Source: Sphingobium sp. KCTC 72723 (GTDB taxonomy: Bacteria; Pseudomonadota; Alphaproteobacteria; Sphingomonadales; Sphingomonadaceae). From it: a stretch of 64,000 nt of DNA. The DNA is taken from NCBI RefSeq assembly GCF_014280435.1, contig NZ_CP060388.1, positions 1,674,001 through 1,738,000 of the forward strand, written 5' to 3'. The notes below the pieces were generated by a model. The model searched no databases, was not told the origin of the DNA, and worked only from the letters and a program-made list of their open reading frames with translations. Made by a program: the position numbers and the translations under genes. Position 1 is the stretch's first letter. Each line of letters begins with the position of its first letter. Of the stretch, positions 44,265-56,147 are shown in pieces.

Positions 44265-45665
44265 TCACATATGGATCGGCTTGCCCGTCACGGCCATCGC
44301 CGCTTCCTTGATCGCTTCGCTATGCGTGGGATGCGCGTGGCAGGTGTAGGCGATGTCCTCGCTCGACGCGCCGAATTCCATGGCCTGCGCCGCCTGCGCG
44401 ATCATCGTGCCGGCTGGCACGGCGATGATCCACACGCCCAGCACCTTGTCGGTTTCGGCGTCGGCGATGATCTTTACGAAGCCGTCCGGCTCATGGTTGG
44501 TCTTGGCGCGGCTGTTGGCCATCATCGGGAATTTGCCGACCTTGATCGCGCCGCGTTCCTTCGCCGCTTCCTCGGTCAGGCCCACGCCTGCGATTTCGGG
44601 CTTGGTGTAAACGACGCCGGGGATCAGGTCATGATTCACGATGCCGGTCAGGCCCGCGATATTTTCCGCCACGGCAATGCCTTCATCCTCGGCCTTGTGC
44701 GCCAGCATCGGGCCGGGGATCACGTCGCCGATCGCCCAGACGCCCGGAACCTTCGTGCCGAACTCATGATCGGTTTCGATCTGGCCACGCACGTTCACGT
44801 CCAGCCCGATCTTGTCGAGGCCAAGGCCTTGAGTATTGGCGCGACGACCGATGGAGACAAGAACCACGTCCGCCTCGATCGTTTCCGACGCACCGCCAGC
44901 GGCCGGTTCGACCGTCAGCGTCACGCCCTTCTTGCCCGCCTTCGCGCCAGTGACCTTCGTGCTGAGCTTATATTCAAAGCCCTGCTTCTTGAAGATCTTG
45001 TTGGCTTCCTTGCGGACTTCGCCGTCCATGCCGGGCAGGATCTGGTCGAGATATTCCACGACCGTGACCTTGGCACCCAGGCGCTTCCACACGCTGCCCA
45101 GTTCCAGCCCGATCACGCCGCCACCGACGACGACCAGATGGTCAGGCACCTTGGTCAGTTCCAGCGCGCCAGTCGAATCGACGATCTGGCCGCCTGCATT
45201 GTCCACATCCACGCCGGGCAGCGGCATCACCGACGATCCGGTGGCGATGACGATATTCTTCGCCGTCACCTTTGCGCCATTCACTTCCACCGTGTTCGCG
45301 CCGGTAAAGCTGGCCAGACCCTTGAGCCAGGTCACCTTGTTCTTCTTGAACAGAAATTCGATGCCGCCGGTCAACCCCTTGACCGCGTCGATGCGCTGGC
45401 CCTGCATGGTGGGCAGGTCCAGGCTCATCTTGTCGATCTTGACGCCCAGCTTGGCCAGCGTGCCATTGGCCGCTTCGTCATACAGCTCGGACGCATGGAG
45501 CAGCGCCTTGGACGGGATGCAACCGACATTGAGGCAGGTGCCGCCCAGCGTCTCGCGGCTTTCGGCGCAAGCGGTCTTGAGGCCGAGCTGCGCCGCGCGG
45601 ATCGCAGCGACATAGCCGCCGGGACCAGAACCGATCACCAGAACGTCATAATCGAAATCGGACAT
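44265..45665 (-). CDS. lpdA: Dihydrolipoyl dehydrogenase (E3)
   Basis: This 466-aa flavoprotein has the FAD motif VLVIGSGPGGYVAAIRAAQ (residues 6-24), the redox disulfide GGTCLNVGCIPSKALLH (about 41-57), the NAD motif VVVGGGVIGLELGSVW (about 180) and the interface catalytic dyad HAHPTHSEAIKEA (about 445). It reoxidises dihydrolipoamide on OdhB. It is the last gene of the mdh-sucD-sucA-odhB series on this strand. GAGGAAG before the ATG is intact, but the 362-bp repeat-nuclease unit sits 17 bases upstream and its hairpins could reduce read-through from odhB. Confidence 0.95.
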   Translation of the reverse strand: MSDFDYDVLVIGSGPGGYVAAIRAAQLGLKTACAESRETLGGTCLNVGCIPSKALLHASELYDEAANGTLAKLGVKIDKMSLDLPTMQGQRIDAVKGLTGGIEFLFKKNKVTWLKGLASFTGANTVEVNGAKVTAKNIVIATGSSVMPLPGVDVDNAGGQIVDSTGALELTKVPDHLVVVGGGVIGLELGSVWKRLGAKVTVVEYLDQILPGMDGEVRKEANKIFKKQGFEYKLSTKVTGAKAGKKGVTLTVEPAAGGASETIEADVVLVSIGRRANTQGLGLDKIGLDVNVRGQIETDHEFGTKVPGVWAIGDVIPGPMLAHKAEDEGIAVAENIAGLTGIVNHDLIPGVVYTKPEIAGVGLTEEAAKERGAIKVGKFPMMANSRAKTNHEPDGFVKIIADAETDKVLGVWIIAVPAGTMIAQAAQAMEFGASSEDIAYTCHAHPTHSEAIKEAAMAVTGKPIHM

Positions 45666-45682
45666 GGTTCTTCTTCCTCATT

Positions 45683-46044
45683 GTGTTCCTGCGAACGCAG
45701 GAACCCAGGGCGTCGTCAGAACAGCGTATCGAACAAATCCCGCCAGTGCGGATTTTCCCGTTCGATCAACTCGATCTTCCAGGCGCGTTTCCATTTCTTC
45801 ATCCGCAATTCGCGTTGTCTCGCCTCTTGCAGATCATCATAGGCTTCAAACCACACCAACATGGTGCAGCCATGCTGCTTCGTAAACCCATCTATCAGCA
45901 CATTGCGATGCTGATATGTCCTGGCCAGCAAGTCGCTCGTCACACCCAGATAAAGGGTGCCGTTGCGCCTGCTGGCCATCAGATAGACATATCCCGCTTT
46001 CGTTGCACTTCTCCGCTCTGGGTTCCTGCGTCCGCAGGAACACG
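45683..46044 (-). mobile_element. Compact GIY-YIG unit bounded by 29-bp palindromic inverted repeats
   Basis: The left end 45683-45711 and the reverse complement of 46016-46044 match at 27 of 29 bases. Each end is itself a near-perfect palindrome (GTTCCTGCG..CGCAGGAAC). A GIY-YIG nuclease frame fills the 304 bases between; its stop is 4 bases from the left repeat. This looks like a REP-type mobile unit with its own nuclease. Its mobility is inferred, not shown. Confidence 0.7.
45716..45979 (-). CDS. GIY-YIG family nuclease, start codon probably lost
   Basis: This is the small stand-alone GIY-YIG (UPF0213/YhbQ-like) type: NGTLYLGVTSDLLARTYQHR holds the YIG half and catalytic Arg, followed by TKQHGCTMLVWFEAYDDLQEAR (catalytic Glu region) and KKWKRAWKIELIE. 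The first in-frame ATG is at 45979, but the GIY half (KAGYVYLM) lies upstream of it. The expected start ATG-AAA-GCG-GGA reads ACG at 46002-46004, and no ATG, GTG or TTG occurs in frame between there and the odhB stop. The protein is therefore either started from ACG (96 aa), made truncated (87 aa), or not made. Confidence 0.75.
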   Translation of the reverse strand: MASRRNGTLYLGVTSDLLARTYQHRNVLIDGFTKQHGCTMLVWFEAYDDLQEARQRELRMKKWKRAWKIELIERENPHWRDLFDTLF

Positions 46045-46057
46045 AAGCATGATGATA

Positions 46058-47308
<1,251 letters not shown>

Positions 47309-47316
47309 GAGCTTGT

Positions 47317-50112
47317 TCAGCCTTTCTTCTGGCGACGGATTTCTTCACGGACGCTGTGACCCAGCGCATCGGCGACGAGGGCGCCCTGTTCGGCGACATG
47401 GCGTTTGGCGAGGCCCGTTGCGGGCGACGCCGACGCCTTGCGACCGGCATAGCGGGCGCGCATCGGCGCCTTGCCAGCGTTAGCCAGCGCTTCCTCGACA
47501 TAAGGCTCCACATGGAACCACGCACCATTGTTGCGCGGTTCTTCCTGGCACCAGATGACTTCTTCCAGATTCTTCATCCGGCCCAGACGCACGGCCAAAG
47601 CCTCGGTCGGGAACGGATAAAGCTGCTCGATACGCACGATCTGGGTGTTCTTGTCACCCGCCGCGTCGCGTGCCTCGATCAGGTCATAGGCGACCTTGCC
47701 CGAACATAGCACCAGACGCTTCGTGTCCGCATCCGCCGCCGGATTGGTGTCCGACAGGATGCGCTGGAAATGCGTATTGCCCTGGAAATCCTCGGCCTTG
47801 CTCACCGCCAGCTTGTGCCGCAACAGCGACTTGGGCGTCATGATGATCAATGGCTTGCGGAAAGGACGCAGCATCTGGCGGCGCAGGACGTGGAAATAAT
47901 TGGCCGGCGTCGTGATGTTGGCGACCTGGATATTGCCTTCGGCGCACAGTTGCAGGAAGCGTTCCAGACGCGCCGAACTATGTTCCGGGCCTTGGCCCTC
48001 ATAGCCATGCGGCAACAGGCAGACGAGGCCGTTGGAGCGCAACCATTTGGTTTCGGACGAAGCGATATACTGGTCGAAAACGATCTGCGCGCCATTGGCG
48101 AAATCGCCAAACTGCGCTTCCCACAGCACCAGGCTTTTGGGATCCGCCAGCGCATAGCCATATTCGAAGCCCAGCACGCCATATTCGGACAACGGACTAT
48201 CCAGCACTTCGAACCGGCCATGCGGCACGGTGGCGAGCGGGATATATTTATTCTCCGTATTCTGGTCGACCCAGACCGAATGACGCTGGCTGAACGTGCC
48301 GCGCCCGGAATCCTGCCCCGACAGGCGCACGCCATAGCCTTCCGACAGAAGCGAGCCGAAGGCCAGAGCCTCCCCCGTCGCCCAGTCGAAATTGGCGCCC
48401 GACTTGAACATTTCCGCCTTGGCATCCAGCACGCGCTGCAACGTCTTGTGGACGACATGCCCCTGCGGAACGGTGGTCAGCGTCTTGCCCAGGCTGTCGA
48501 ACAGCTTGGGCGCGATCGCGGACTCCACGCTCTGGCGGCCGGTTTCGGCGTCGGCGGGCTTGTGCAGCCCCGACCAGCGACCCGCAAACCAGTCAGCCTT
48601 GTTGGCCTTGTAGCTTTTGGACGCCTCGAACTCTTCTTCCAGATGGTTGACGAAATCGCCGGTCGCCTTGGCGACATAATCGTCGTCCACGACACCTTGC
48701 GCCTTCAGCCGCGTCGCATAGACGTCGCTGACCGGCGGGTGCTGGCGGATCTTGGCATACATCAGCGGCTGGGTGAACGAAGGTTCGTCGCCTTCATTAT
48801 GCCCGAAGCGGCGATAGCACCACATGTCGATCACGATGTCGCGGTGGAAGGTCTGGCGATATTCGACCGCCAGCTTGCACGCGAAGGTCACTGCTTCGGG
48901 ATCGTCGCCATTGACGTGCAGGATCGGCGCCTGAACGCCCTTCGCCACGTCCGAGGGATAGGGCGATCCACGCGAAAATTGCGGGCTGGTGGTGAAACCG
49001 ACCTGATTGTTGACGATGAAATGGATGCAACCGCCGGTGTTATAACCCGACACGCCGGAAAAGCCGAGGCATTCCCAGACGATGCCCTGCCCCGCAAAGG
49101 CCGCGTCACCATGGATCAGCACGGGCAGAACCTGCTCATGCTTGGCCAAGTCGTCGCGGAACGTCTGCTGCGCGCGGACCTTCCCCAGAACGATCGGATC
49201 GACCGTTTCCAGATGCGACGGGTTGGGGACCAGCGACATATGCACCTTGATGCCGTCAAATTCGCGGTCGGTGGAGGTGCCGAGATGATATTTCACGTCA
49301 CCCGAACCGCCGACATCTTCGGGATTGGCAGTGCCGCCCGAAAATTCGTGGAAAATGACGCGGAAACCCTTGGCCAGCACATTGGCCAGCACGTTCAGGC
49401 GGCCACGATGGGCCATGCCGTAGACGATTTCGCGGATGCCCGACTGGCCACCATATTTGATCACCGCTTCGAGCGCGGGGATCATCGATTCGCCACCGTC
49501 CAGGCCAAAGCGCTTGGTGCCGACATATTTGCGGCCCAGGAACTTCTCATATTGTTCGCCCTGGATGACCTTGGCCAGAATCGCCTTCTTGCCTTCGGGC
49601 GTGAAGATGATTTCCTTGTCCTTGCCCTCCAGCCGGTCCTGAAGGAAACGGCGTTCCTCCACATCGGCGATGTGCATATATTCCAGGCCGACATTGCCGC
49701 AATAATTGGCGCGCAGGATGGCGACGATTTCGGTCACGGTCGCGAACTGAAGGCCCAGCGTGCCGCCAAGGAATATCTTTTTGGTCGGGTTGGTCAGACC
49801 ATGATATTCCGGCGTCAGGTCGGCCGGCAGATCGCGCTGGGTCAGGCCCAGCGGATCGAGATTGGCGGCAAGGTGACCGCGCACGCGATAGGTGCGGATC
49901 AACATCTGTGCGCGGATGGCGTCTTCGGCGGCCTCGGCTATGTCAGCGTCGGATGTCGGCTTGCCCTGCGCCTTGGCGGCGGCCTTGACGGCCACCTGCA
50001 TCTGCGTCGGATCGAGCGCGCCGGTAAGGTCGTCCGTTTCCGTGAGCGGCCAGTTGGGCCTGGCCCAGCTTGGGCCTTGCTCGATCTCGAATTCCTGGTT
50101 TTCGTAACCCAT
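47317..50112 (-). CDS. sucA: 2-oxoglutarate dehydrogenase E1 component
   Basis: 931 aa, a normal length. The thiamine diphosphate site is in [42 protein letters not shown] (about 330-372), and the active-site His region is [16 protein letters not shown]. The C-terminal transketolase-type half has [33 protein letters not shown] and [21 protein letters not shown]. It decarboxylates 2-oxoglutarate and passes succinyl to OdhB lipoyl groups. It follows sucD by about 93 bases and precedes odhB closely. Very long antisense frames over it are shadows. Confidence 0.96.
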   Translation of the reverse strand: MGYENQEFEIEQGPSWARPNWPLTETDDLTGALDPTQMQVAVKAAAKAQGKPTSDADIAEAAEDAIRAQMLIRTYRVRGHLAANLDPLGLTQRDLPADLTPEYHGLTNPTKKIFLGGTLGLQFATVTEIVAILRANYCGNVGLEYMHIADVEERRFLQDRLEGKDKEIIFTPEGKKAILAKVIQGEQYEKFLGRKYVGTKRFGLDGGESMIPALEAVIKYGGQSGIREIVYGMAHRGRLNVLANVLAKGFRVIFHEFSGGTANPEDVGGSGDVKYHLGTSTDREFDGIKVHMSLVPNPSHLETVDPIVLGKVRAQQTFRDDLAKHEQVLPVLIHGDAAFAGQGIVWECLGFSGVSGYNTGGCIHFIVNNQVGFTTSPQFSRGSPYPSDVAKGVQAPILHVNGDDPEAVTFACKLAVEYRQTFHRDIVIDMWCYRRFGHNEGDEPSFTQPLMYAKIRQHPPVSDVYATRLKAQGVVDDDYVAKATGDFVNHLEEEFEASKSYKANKADWFAGRWSGLHKPADAETGRQSVESAIAPKLFDSLGKTLTTVPQGHVVHKTLQRVLDAKAEMFKSGANFDWATGEALAFGSLLSEGYGVRLSGQDSGRGTFSQRHSVWVDQNTENKYIPLATVPHGRFEVLDSPLSEYGVLGFEYGYALADPKSLVLWEAQFGDFANGAQIVFDQYIASSETKWLRSNGLVCLLPHGYEGQGPEHSSARLERFLQLCAEGNIQVANITTPANYFHVLRRQMLRPFRKPLIIMTPKSLLRHKLAVSKAEDFQGNTHFQRILSDTNPAADADTKRLVLCSGKVAYDLIEARDAAGDKNTQIVRIEQLYPFPTEALAVRLGRMKNLEEVIWCQEEPRNNGAWFHVEPYVEEALANAGKAPMRARYAGRKASASPATGLAKRHVAEQGALVADALGHSVREEIRRQKKG

Positions 50113-50205
50113 GTCTCTTGTCCCATCCCAGCCGCGTGCAGTCGCGGAACGGGGGTAACAAGCGGCCGGGGTGCAGCCCGGCCGCCATGTTGGATTGTGG
50201 CTCGT

Positions 50206-51090
50206 TTAGCCGTTCAGCACGGCCAGCAGGGTCGTGCCGAGTTCGGACGGGCTGGCAGCAACCTTGATGCCGGCCGCTTCCATCGCCGCGATCTTGCTTT
50301 CCGCGTCGCCCTTGCCACCCGATACGATCGCACCGGCATGGCCCATGCGACGACCCGGAGGCGCCGTGCGACCGGCGATGAAACCGGCCATCGGCTTCTT
50401 GCGGCCACGCTTGGCTTCGTCGATCAGGAACTGCGCCGCCTGTTCTTCCGCGTCGCCACCGATTTCACCGATCATGATGATCGATTCGGTCGCGTCGTCG
50501 GCCAGGAACAATTCCAGCACGTCGATGAAGTTGGTGCCGTTGACCGGATCGCCGCCGATGCCGACGGCCGTGGTCTGGCCCAGGCCCGCATTGGTGGTCT
50601 GGAACACCGCTTCATAGGTAAGCGTGCCGGAGCGCGAAACCACGCCGACCGAACCCTTGGAAAAGATGTTGCCGGGCATGATGCCGATCTTGCATTCGCC
50701 GGGCGTCAGCAGGCCGGGGCAGTTCGGGCCGATCAGGCGCGACTTGCTACCGGAAAGCGAACGCTTCACGCGTACCATGTCCAGCACCGGGATGCCTTCG
50801 GTGATGCACACGATCAGCGGGATTTCCGCGTCGATCGCTTCCAGGATCGAATCCGCTGCAAATGGTGGCGGAACATAGATGACCGATGCATCGGCACCGG
50901 TCTTGCTCTTGGCTTCGGCAACCGTATCGAACATCGGCAGGCCGATATGGGTCGAACCGCCCTTGCCCGGCGTAACGCCGCCAACCATCTGCGTGCCGTA
51001 TGCCAGCGCGGTTTCGGTGTGGAAGGTGCCGGTGGCGCCCGTCATCCCTTGCGTGATGACCTTGGTGTTCTTGTTCACCAGAATGGACAT
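50206..51090 (-). CDS. sucD: Succinyl-CoA ligase [ADP-forming] alpha subunit
   Basis: 294 aa from the ATG at 51090 ([21 protein letters not shown]), with AAAAGGG upstream. It has the CoA-binding Rossmann fold, the motif [21 protein letters not shown], and the phosphorylated His in [14 protein letters not shown] (about 245). With the beta subunit SucC it makes succinate, ATP and CoA. In most alphaproteobacteria sucC lies directly before sucD. Here only 98 bases separate sucD from mdh, so the beta subunit must be encoded elsewhere. Confidence 0.96.
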   Translation of the reverse strand: MSILVNKNTKVITQGMTGATGTFHTETALAYGTQMVGGVTPGKGGSTHIGLPMFDTVAEAKSKTGADASVIYVPPPFAADSILEAIDAEIPLIVCITEGIPVLDMVRVKRSLSGSKSRLIGPNCPGLLTPGECKIGIMPGNIFSKGSVGVVSRSGTLTYEAVFQTTNAGLGQTTAVGIGGDPVNGTNFIDVLELFLADDATESIIMIGEIGGDAEEQAAQFLIDEAKRGRKKPMAGFIAGRTAPPGRRMGHAGAIVSGGKGDAESKIAAMEAAGIKVAASPSELGTTLLAVLNG

Positions 51091-51188
51091 GCGTGTCCCT
51101 TTTCTTCTGTGGAAGTGGCACTTGGGGTCTAAAGCGCCCCGTCCCAGGCTGCGCACTTACCTGGGACGACACGGTGCAGCTTGTTGGC

Positions 51189-52519
<1,331 letters not shown>

Positions 52520-53635
52520 CTATTTCGGGCCGTGGCCCAGCGCCAGATAATCGTCCGACTGCATTTCCATCAGCCGCGACACGGTGCGTTCAAATTCGAA
52601 CGCGCCGTCGCCTTCCGGGTAAAGCGCCGCCGGTTCAGCATCGGCCGACGCCAGCAGCTTGACCTTATATTCGTACAGCGAGTCGATCAGCGTGACGAAA
52701 CGCGCCGCCTCATTGCGGTTTTCCGGTCCCAGCACGGGGATGCCGACAATGATGATCGTGTGGAATTTCCGCGCGATCGCCAGATAGTCCGGCGCGCCGC
52801 GCGCCTCTGCGCACAGCCGCTTGAACGAGAATACAGCAACCCCCTTCAGGCTCTTTGGCACATGCAGCGTGCGGCCGCCCTGCACGGATATGTCTTCCGA
52901 CGGCACATGCGCGCGGTCGGACGGGGGATAGTCGGTCAGGCGAAAGAAAGCGGTGCTGAGCGCGTCGGTCGCTTCCTGCCCGTTGGGGCTGTGCCACAAG
53001 GCCGCATCGCCCAGCCGGTCGCGCCGATAATCTGTCGGTCCGTTGAGCGTCATCACGTCCAGGCTGACCTTGATCAGGTCGATGAACGGCAGGAAAAGCT
53101 GGCGGTTGAGGCCGTTCTTGTAGAGTTCGTCCGGTTCGCGGTTCGACGTGGTGACGATCGTTACCCGTTTTTCCAGCAAGCCGGTGAACAGCCGCGACAT
53201 GATCGCCGCGTCGGCCATATTATTGACGACCATTTCATCAAAGCACAGCAGCCGCGCCTCGTCCGCCAGCGAATCGACCACCGGCGGAATCGGATCGCCC
53301 TTTTCCGACTTGCGCGCCTGCGCCAGCCGGGCATGAACATCCAGCATGAATTCATGGAAATGGGCGCGCTTCTTGCGCTGGATCTGCACCGTGTCGAAAA
53401 ACAGGTCCATCAGCATCGACTTGCCGCGCCCGACCCCGCCCCACATATACAGGCCACGCGGCGGTTCGGGTGCCTTGCGCAGCAGCTTCCACAGGGTGGA
53501 GCCGCGCGGCGGGGCCGCTTCCAGTTCGCGTTGCAGCACGTCCAGCCGCTCTGCCCCGGCCTGCTGGTCGGGATCGGCGCGCAATTCGCCTGCCGCCACC
53601 AGCGCGCGGTAACGGTCCATCACATGGCTCGTCAT
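52520..53635 (-). CDS. zapE: Cell division protein ZapE (AFG1-like ATPase)
   Basis: This 371-aa P-loop ATPase has Walker A GLYMWGGVGRGKSMLMDLFF (about 62-80), Walker B ARLLCFDEMVVNN (about 128-140), sensor region VTIVTTSNREPDELYKNGL, and a C-terminal RFVTLIDSLYEYKVKLLASA typical of the AFG1/ZapE family. ZapE binds FtsZ at constriction in E. coli, and AFG1 acts in mitochondrial protein turnover. Its ATG overlaps the stop of the thioesterase gene upstream, so sdhB, thioesterase and zapE form one unit. Length is normal. Confidence 0.93.
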   Translation of the reverse strand: MTSHVMDRYRALVAAGELRADPDQQAGAERLDVLQRELEAAPPRGSTLWKLLRKAPEPPRGLYMWGGVGRGKSMLMDLFFDTVQIQRKKRAHFHEFMLDVHARLAQARKSEKGDPIPPVVDSLADEARLLCFDEMVVNNMADAAIMSRLFTGLLEKRVTIVTTSNREPDELYKNGLNRQLFLPFIDLIKVSLDVMTLNGPTDYRRDRLGDAALWHSPNGQEATDALSTAFFRLTDYPPSDRAHVPSEDISVQGGRTLHVPKSLKGVAVFSFKRLCAEARGAPDYLAIARKFHTIIIVGIPVLGPENRNEAARFVTLIDSLYEYKVKLLASADAEPAALYPEGDGAFEFERTVSRLMEMQSDDYLALGHGPK

Positions 53636-54090
53636 GCTTCGGGTGCCTTGCGCAGCGTCGCGGTGGACGCAGCGATCGCCCTGCCATCCTGCACCAATGT
53701 CATGCGCAGGAACAACAGCCGCCCGGTTTCGCCCAGCAAGTCCACCTCTGCGCGCAGAATATGATCGGACCGGCCAGCCGCCATATATTGCATCGACAGG
53801 TCGACGGTCACGGCGCTGGCCTGCGCCGGACGGCCGATCGCGACCATTGTGGAAAAATAGGCATGATCGGCAAAGGCGGCCAGGAAACCGCCATGCAGCG
53901 ACCCCAGCCGATTACGATGATTGGCGCGCGGTTCCAGTTCGACGATCGCGCGCCTGGCCCCATCGGGCTGCGAATAGATCGAACCGAGCAGGGTGAGGAA
54001 CGTGTCCGGCACCGGCTCCATCCATTGCAGCCAGCCAGCGCGCGGCCCGTCGGTGACGCGCCGCGCTATTGCCTTTTCACCCGCGCTCAC
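53632..54090 (-). CDS. PaaI-type hotdog-fold thioesterase
   Basis: 152 aa from a GTG at 54090, 5 bases past the sdhB stop; the ribosome site is weak, consistent with coupling to sdhB. The hotdog core is visible: ANHRNRLGSLHGGFLAAFADHAYF (about 62-85, with the HGG motif of PaaI/YdiI enzymes), then SAVTVDLSMQYMAAGRSDHILRAEVDLLGETGRLLFLRMTLV. It probably hydrolyses an acyl-CoA. The stop overlaps zapE. Substrate unknown. Confidence 0.85.
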   Translation of the reverse strand: MSAGEKAIARRVTDGPRAGWLQWMEPVPDTFLTLLGSIYSQPDGARRAIVELEPRANHRNRLGSLHGGFLAAFADHAYFSTMVAIGRPAQASAVTVDLSMQYMAAGRSDHILRAEVDLLGETGRLLFLRMTLVQDGRAIAASTATLRKAPEA

Positions 54091-54095
54091 AGCGA

Positions 54096-54884
54096 TCAGA
54101 GCTGCCGTTCGACCATCATCTTCTTGGTTTCGGCAATTGCCTTGGCCGGCGACAGCCCCTTCGGGCAGACATTGGCGCAGTTCATGATGGTGTGGCAGCG
54201 ATAGAGGCGGAAGGGATCTTCCAGCTCGTCCAGGCGATCGCCGGTAAATTCGTCGCGGCTGTCGGCCAGCCAACGATAGGCCTGCAACAGGATCGCCGGA
54301 CCCAGGAACTTGTCGCTGTTCCACCAGTAGGACGGGCAGCTGGTCGAGCAGCAGGCGCACAGGATGCACTCATACAGGCCATCCAGCTTTTCGCGCTCCG
54401 CAGGCGACTGAAGCCGCTCCTTGCCCGACGGCGGCGGCGACACGGTTTTCAGCCAGGGCTGGATCGAATTATACTGGGCATAGAAATGGGTGAAATCAGG
54501 GACCAGATCCTTGATCACGTCCATATGCGGCAACGGCGTGATCCGCACATCCTTGCCCGAACATTCGTCGATCGCGGTGGTGCAGGCCAGGCCGTTCTTG
54601 CCGTTCATGTTCATCGAACAGCTGCCGCAAATGCCCTCGCGGCACGAACGGCGGAAGGTCAGTGTAGGATCATATTCATTCTTGATCTTGAGCAGCGCGT
54701 CCAGAACCATCGGGCCGCAGCTGTCCAGGTCGACCTCGAACGTGTCGTAACGCGGGTTCTGACCGGAGTCGGGATCGTAGCGATAGACCTTGAAGCTGCG
54801 GACGTTGGTCGCCCCCGCAGGTGCCGGATGGGTCACGCCCTTGCCGCTGATCTTGCTGTTCTTGGGCAACGCAAATTCGGCCAT
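54096..54884 (-). CDS. sdhB: Succinate dehydrogenase iron-sulfur subunit
   Basis: 262 aa from the ATG at 54884 ([20 protein letters not shown]). [2Fe-2S] ligands lie in [19 protein letters not shown] (about 72-90), and the [4Fe-4S]/[3Fe-4S] ligands in [17 protein letters not shown] and [17 protein letters not shown] (about 165-240). It carries electrons from SdhA flavin to quinone in complex II. sdhC, sdhD and sdhA are not beside it: the gene to the right is on the other strand. Its operon partners here are a thioesterase and zapE. Confidence 0.96.
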   Translation of the reverse strand: MAEFALPKNSKISGKGVTHPAPAGATNVRSFKVYRYDPDSGQNPRYDTFEVDLDSCGPMVLDALLKIKNEYDPTLTFRRSCREGICGSCSMNMNGKNGLACTTAIDECSGKDVRITPLPHMDVIKDLVPDFTHFYAQYNSIQPWLKTVSPPPSGKERLQSPAEREKLDGLYECILCACCSTSCPSYWWNSDKFLGPAILLQAYRWLADSRDEFTGDRLDELEDPFRLYRCHTIMNCANVCPKGLSPAKAIAETKKMMVERQL

Positions 54885-55064
54885 CGCTCGTCTAGCCCCT
54901 TTATGGATGTCTGTCGGTTGGCGTTGCGCATAACAAAAATTGCGCAAAGGTCCAGCGTCCAGACCATCTTTCTGCTTTGCCTGCCCATTTGGACAGACGC
55001 GGGTGCCCGCACCATCTTGCGTCCGCCGCCCTGATCGCTAGGGCAGGTTGCACCGTCCGGGGAC

Positions 55065-56147
55065 TTGCCTGCATTGCCGATCGACATCGCCTTCCTTGCC
55101 ATTGCCGAAGCGCAGCAGCTCTATCACTGGCTGCCCGCCGCGCTGGAACTGGCCCGGCGGCCCGGCGTGCGGGTCAGCGTGCTGTCGCCATCGGACAGCA
55201 TATTGGCGCTGATCGCCAGTTACGACCCGGACGCCACGCTCAACCCCGTGCGCCTGCGCCGTTTTTCGCGCAAACCCGACTCGCTGTTCCGCCAGCCATC
55301 GCGCATCGCCACGCTGATCGGCAATTATCGCACCATTGCCCATTACCCCGTGCTGGTGACGACGGAAATTTCCAGCGCCTGGCTGCGGCGGGTGCCGGGC
55401 TTTGCCAGCCGTCTCATCCTCATCAAACATGGCGCGGGCGACCGGGAGGGCGGCTATAAGAAGCGCCATGCCGATTTCGACCTGACGCTGGTGGCGGGCG
55501 AGAAAGATCGCCACCGCCTGATCGAACGGGGGCTATGCACGCCAGATGCCGTCGCGGTCGGCGGCTATCCCAAGTTCGAGCTGAAAGCACAGCGGCAGCG
55601 CTTTTTCGACAATGACTTGCCCGTCCTGCTCTATAATCCGCATTTCGACCCGGCCCTGTCCTCCTGGGTCCAGCATGGCCCGGCGATGCTGGCCGCGCTG
55701 GAATCACTTGTCGGCTGGAACGTCATCATCGCCCCGCATACCAAGCTGGCACGCGCCGTCCCGCCGATCGTCAGCGCCGCGCCGCATATTCGCGTGGACA
55801 TGGGCAGCCGCCACGCGATCGACATGAGTTACACGATGAGCGCTGACATCTATCTTGGCGACGTATCCAGCCAGGTCTATGAATTCCTCATCCAGCCGCG
55901 CCCCTGCATCTTCCTCAACCTCGACCGGCGCGACGCCAGCGGCGACGCCTTCGCCCATTGGCGGCTGGGGCAGGTGATCGAGAGCGCGGACGCCTTGCCC
56001 CAAGCCCTCGCCAGCGCGAACGCCTTGCAACCCGGCTTCGTTGCTGCGCAGGAAGCCGCGATGCGCCAGTCCATCGACCTGTCCCCGGTCCCCGCGTCGC
56101 AGCGGCAGGCCGACCTTATCCAGACCTTCGCGAAAGCGCCCCTATGA
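55065..56147 (+). CDS. CDP-glycerol glycerophosphotransferase-like protein
   Basis: 360 aa from a TTG at 55065 (a TTG 9 bases on is also possible). The GT-B-like layout resembles TagB/TagF teichoic acid enzymes: LILIKHGAGDREGGYKKRHADFDLTLVAGEKDRHRLIERG (about 118-157), GYPKFELKAQ, YNPHFDPALSSW, and the donor-side MSADIYLGDVSSQVYEFLIQPRPCIFLNLDRRD (about 262-295), matching the conserved D.SS segment. It is short and lacks an obvious membrane anchor. It overlaps the CDP-alcohol transferase gene (ATGA). Likely role: transfer of a phospho-alcohol to a glycan or lipid acceptor. The donor is not known. Confidence 0.72.
   Translation: MPALPIDIAFLAIAEAQQLYHWLPAALELARRPGVRVSVLSPSDSILALIASYDPDATLNPVRLRRFSRKPDSLFRQPSRIATLIGNYRTIAHYPVLVTTEISSAWLRRVPGFASRLILIKHGAGDREGGYKKRHADFDLTLVAGEKDRHRLIERGLCTPDAVAVGGYPKFELKAQRQRFFDNDLPVLLYNPHFDPALSSWVQHGPAMLAALESLVGWNVIIAPHTKLARAVPPIVSAAPHIRVDMGSRHAIDMSYTMSADIYLGDVSSQVYEFLIQPRPCIFLNLDRRDASGDAFAHWRLGQVIESADALPQALASANALQPGFVAAQEAAMRQSIDLSPVPASQRQADLIQTFAKAPL

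Noticed and set aside
44085..45842. Plus-strand frame of 585 codons over lpdA
   Set aside because: Antisense to lpdA with its clear disulfide and FAD motifs.
47770..51132. Plus-strand frame of 1120 codons
   Set aside because: Antisense to sucA and sucD, whose identity is certain. Long antisense frames are common in DNA of this GC content.
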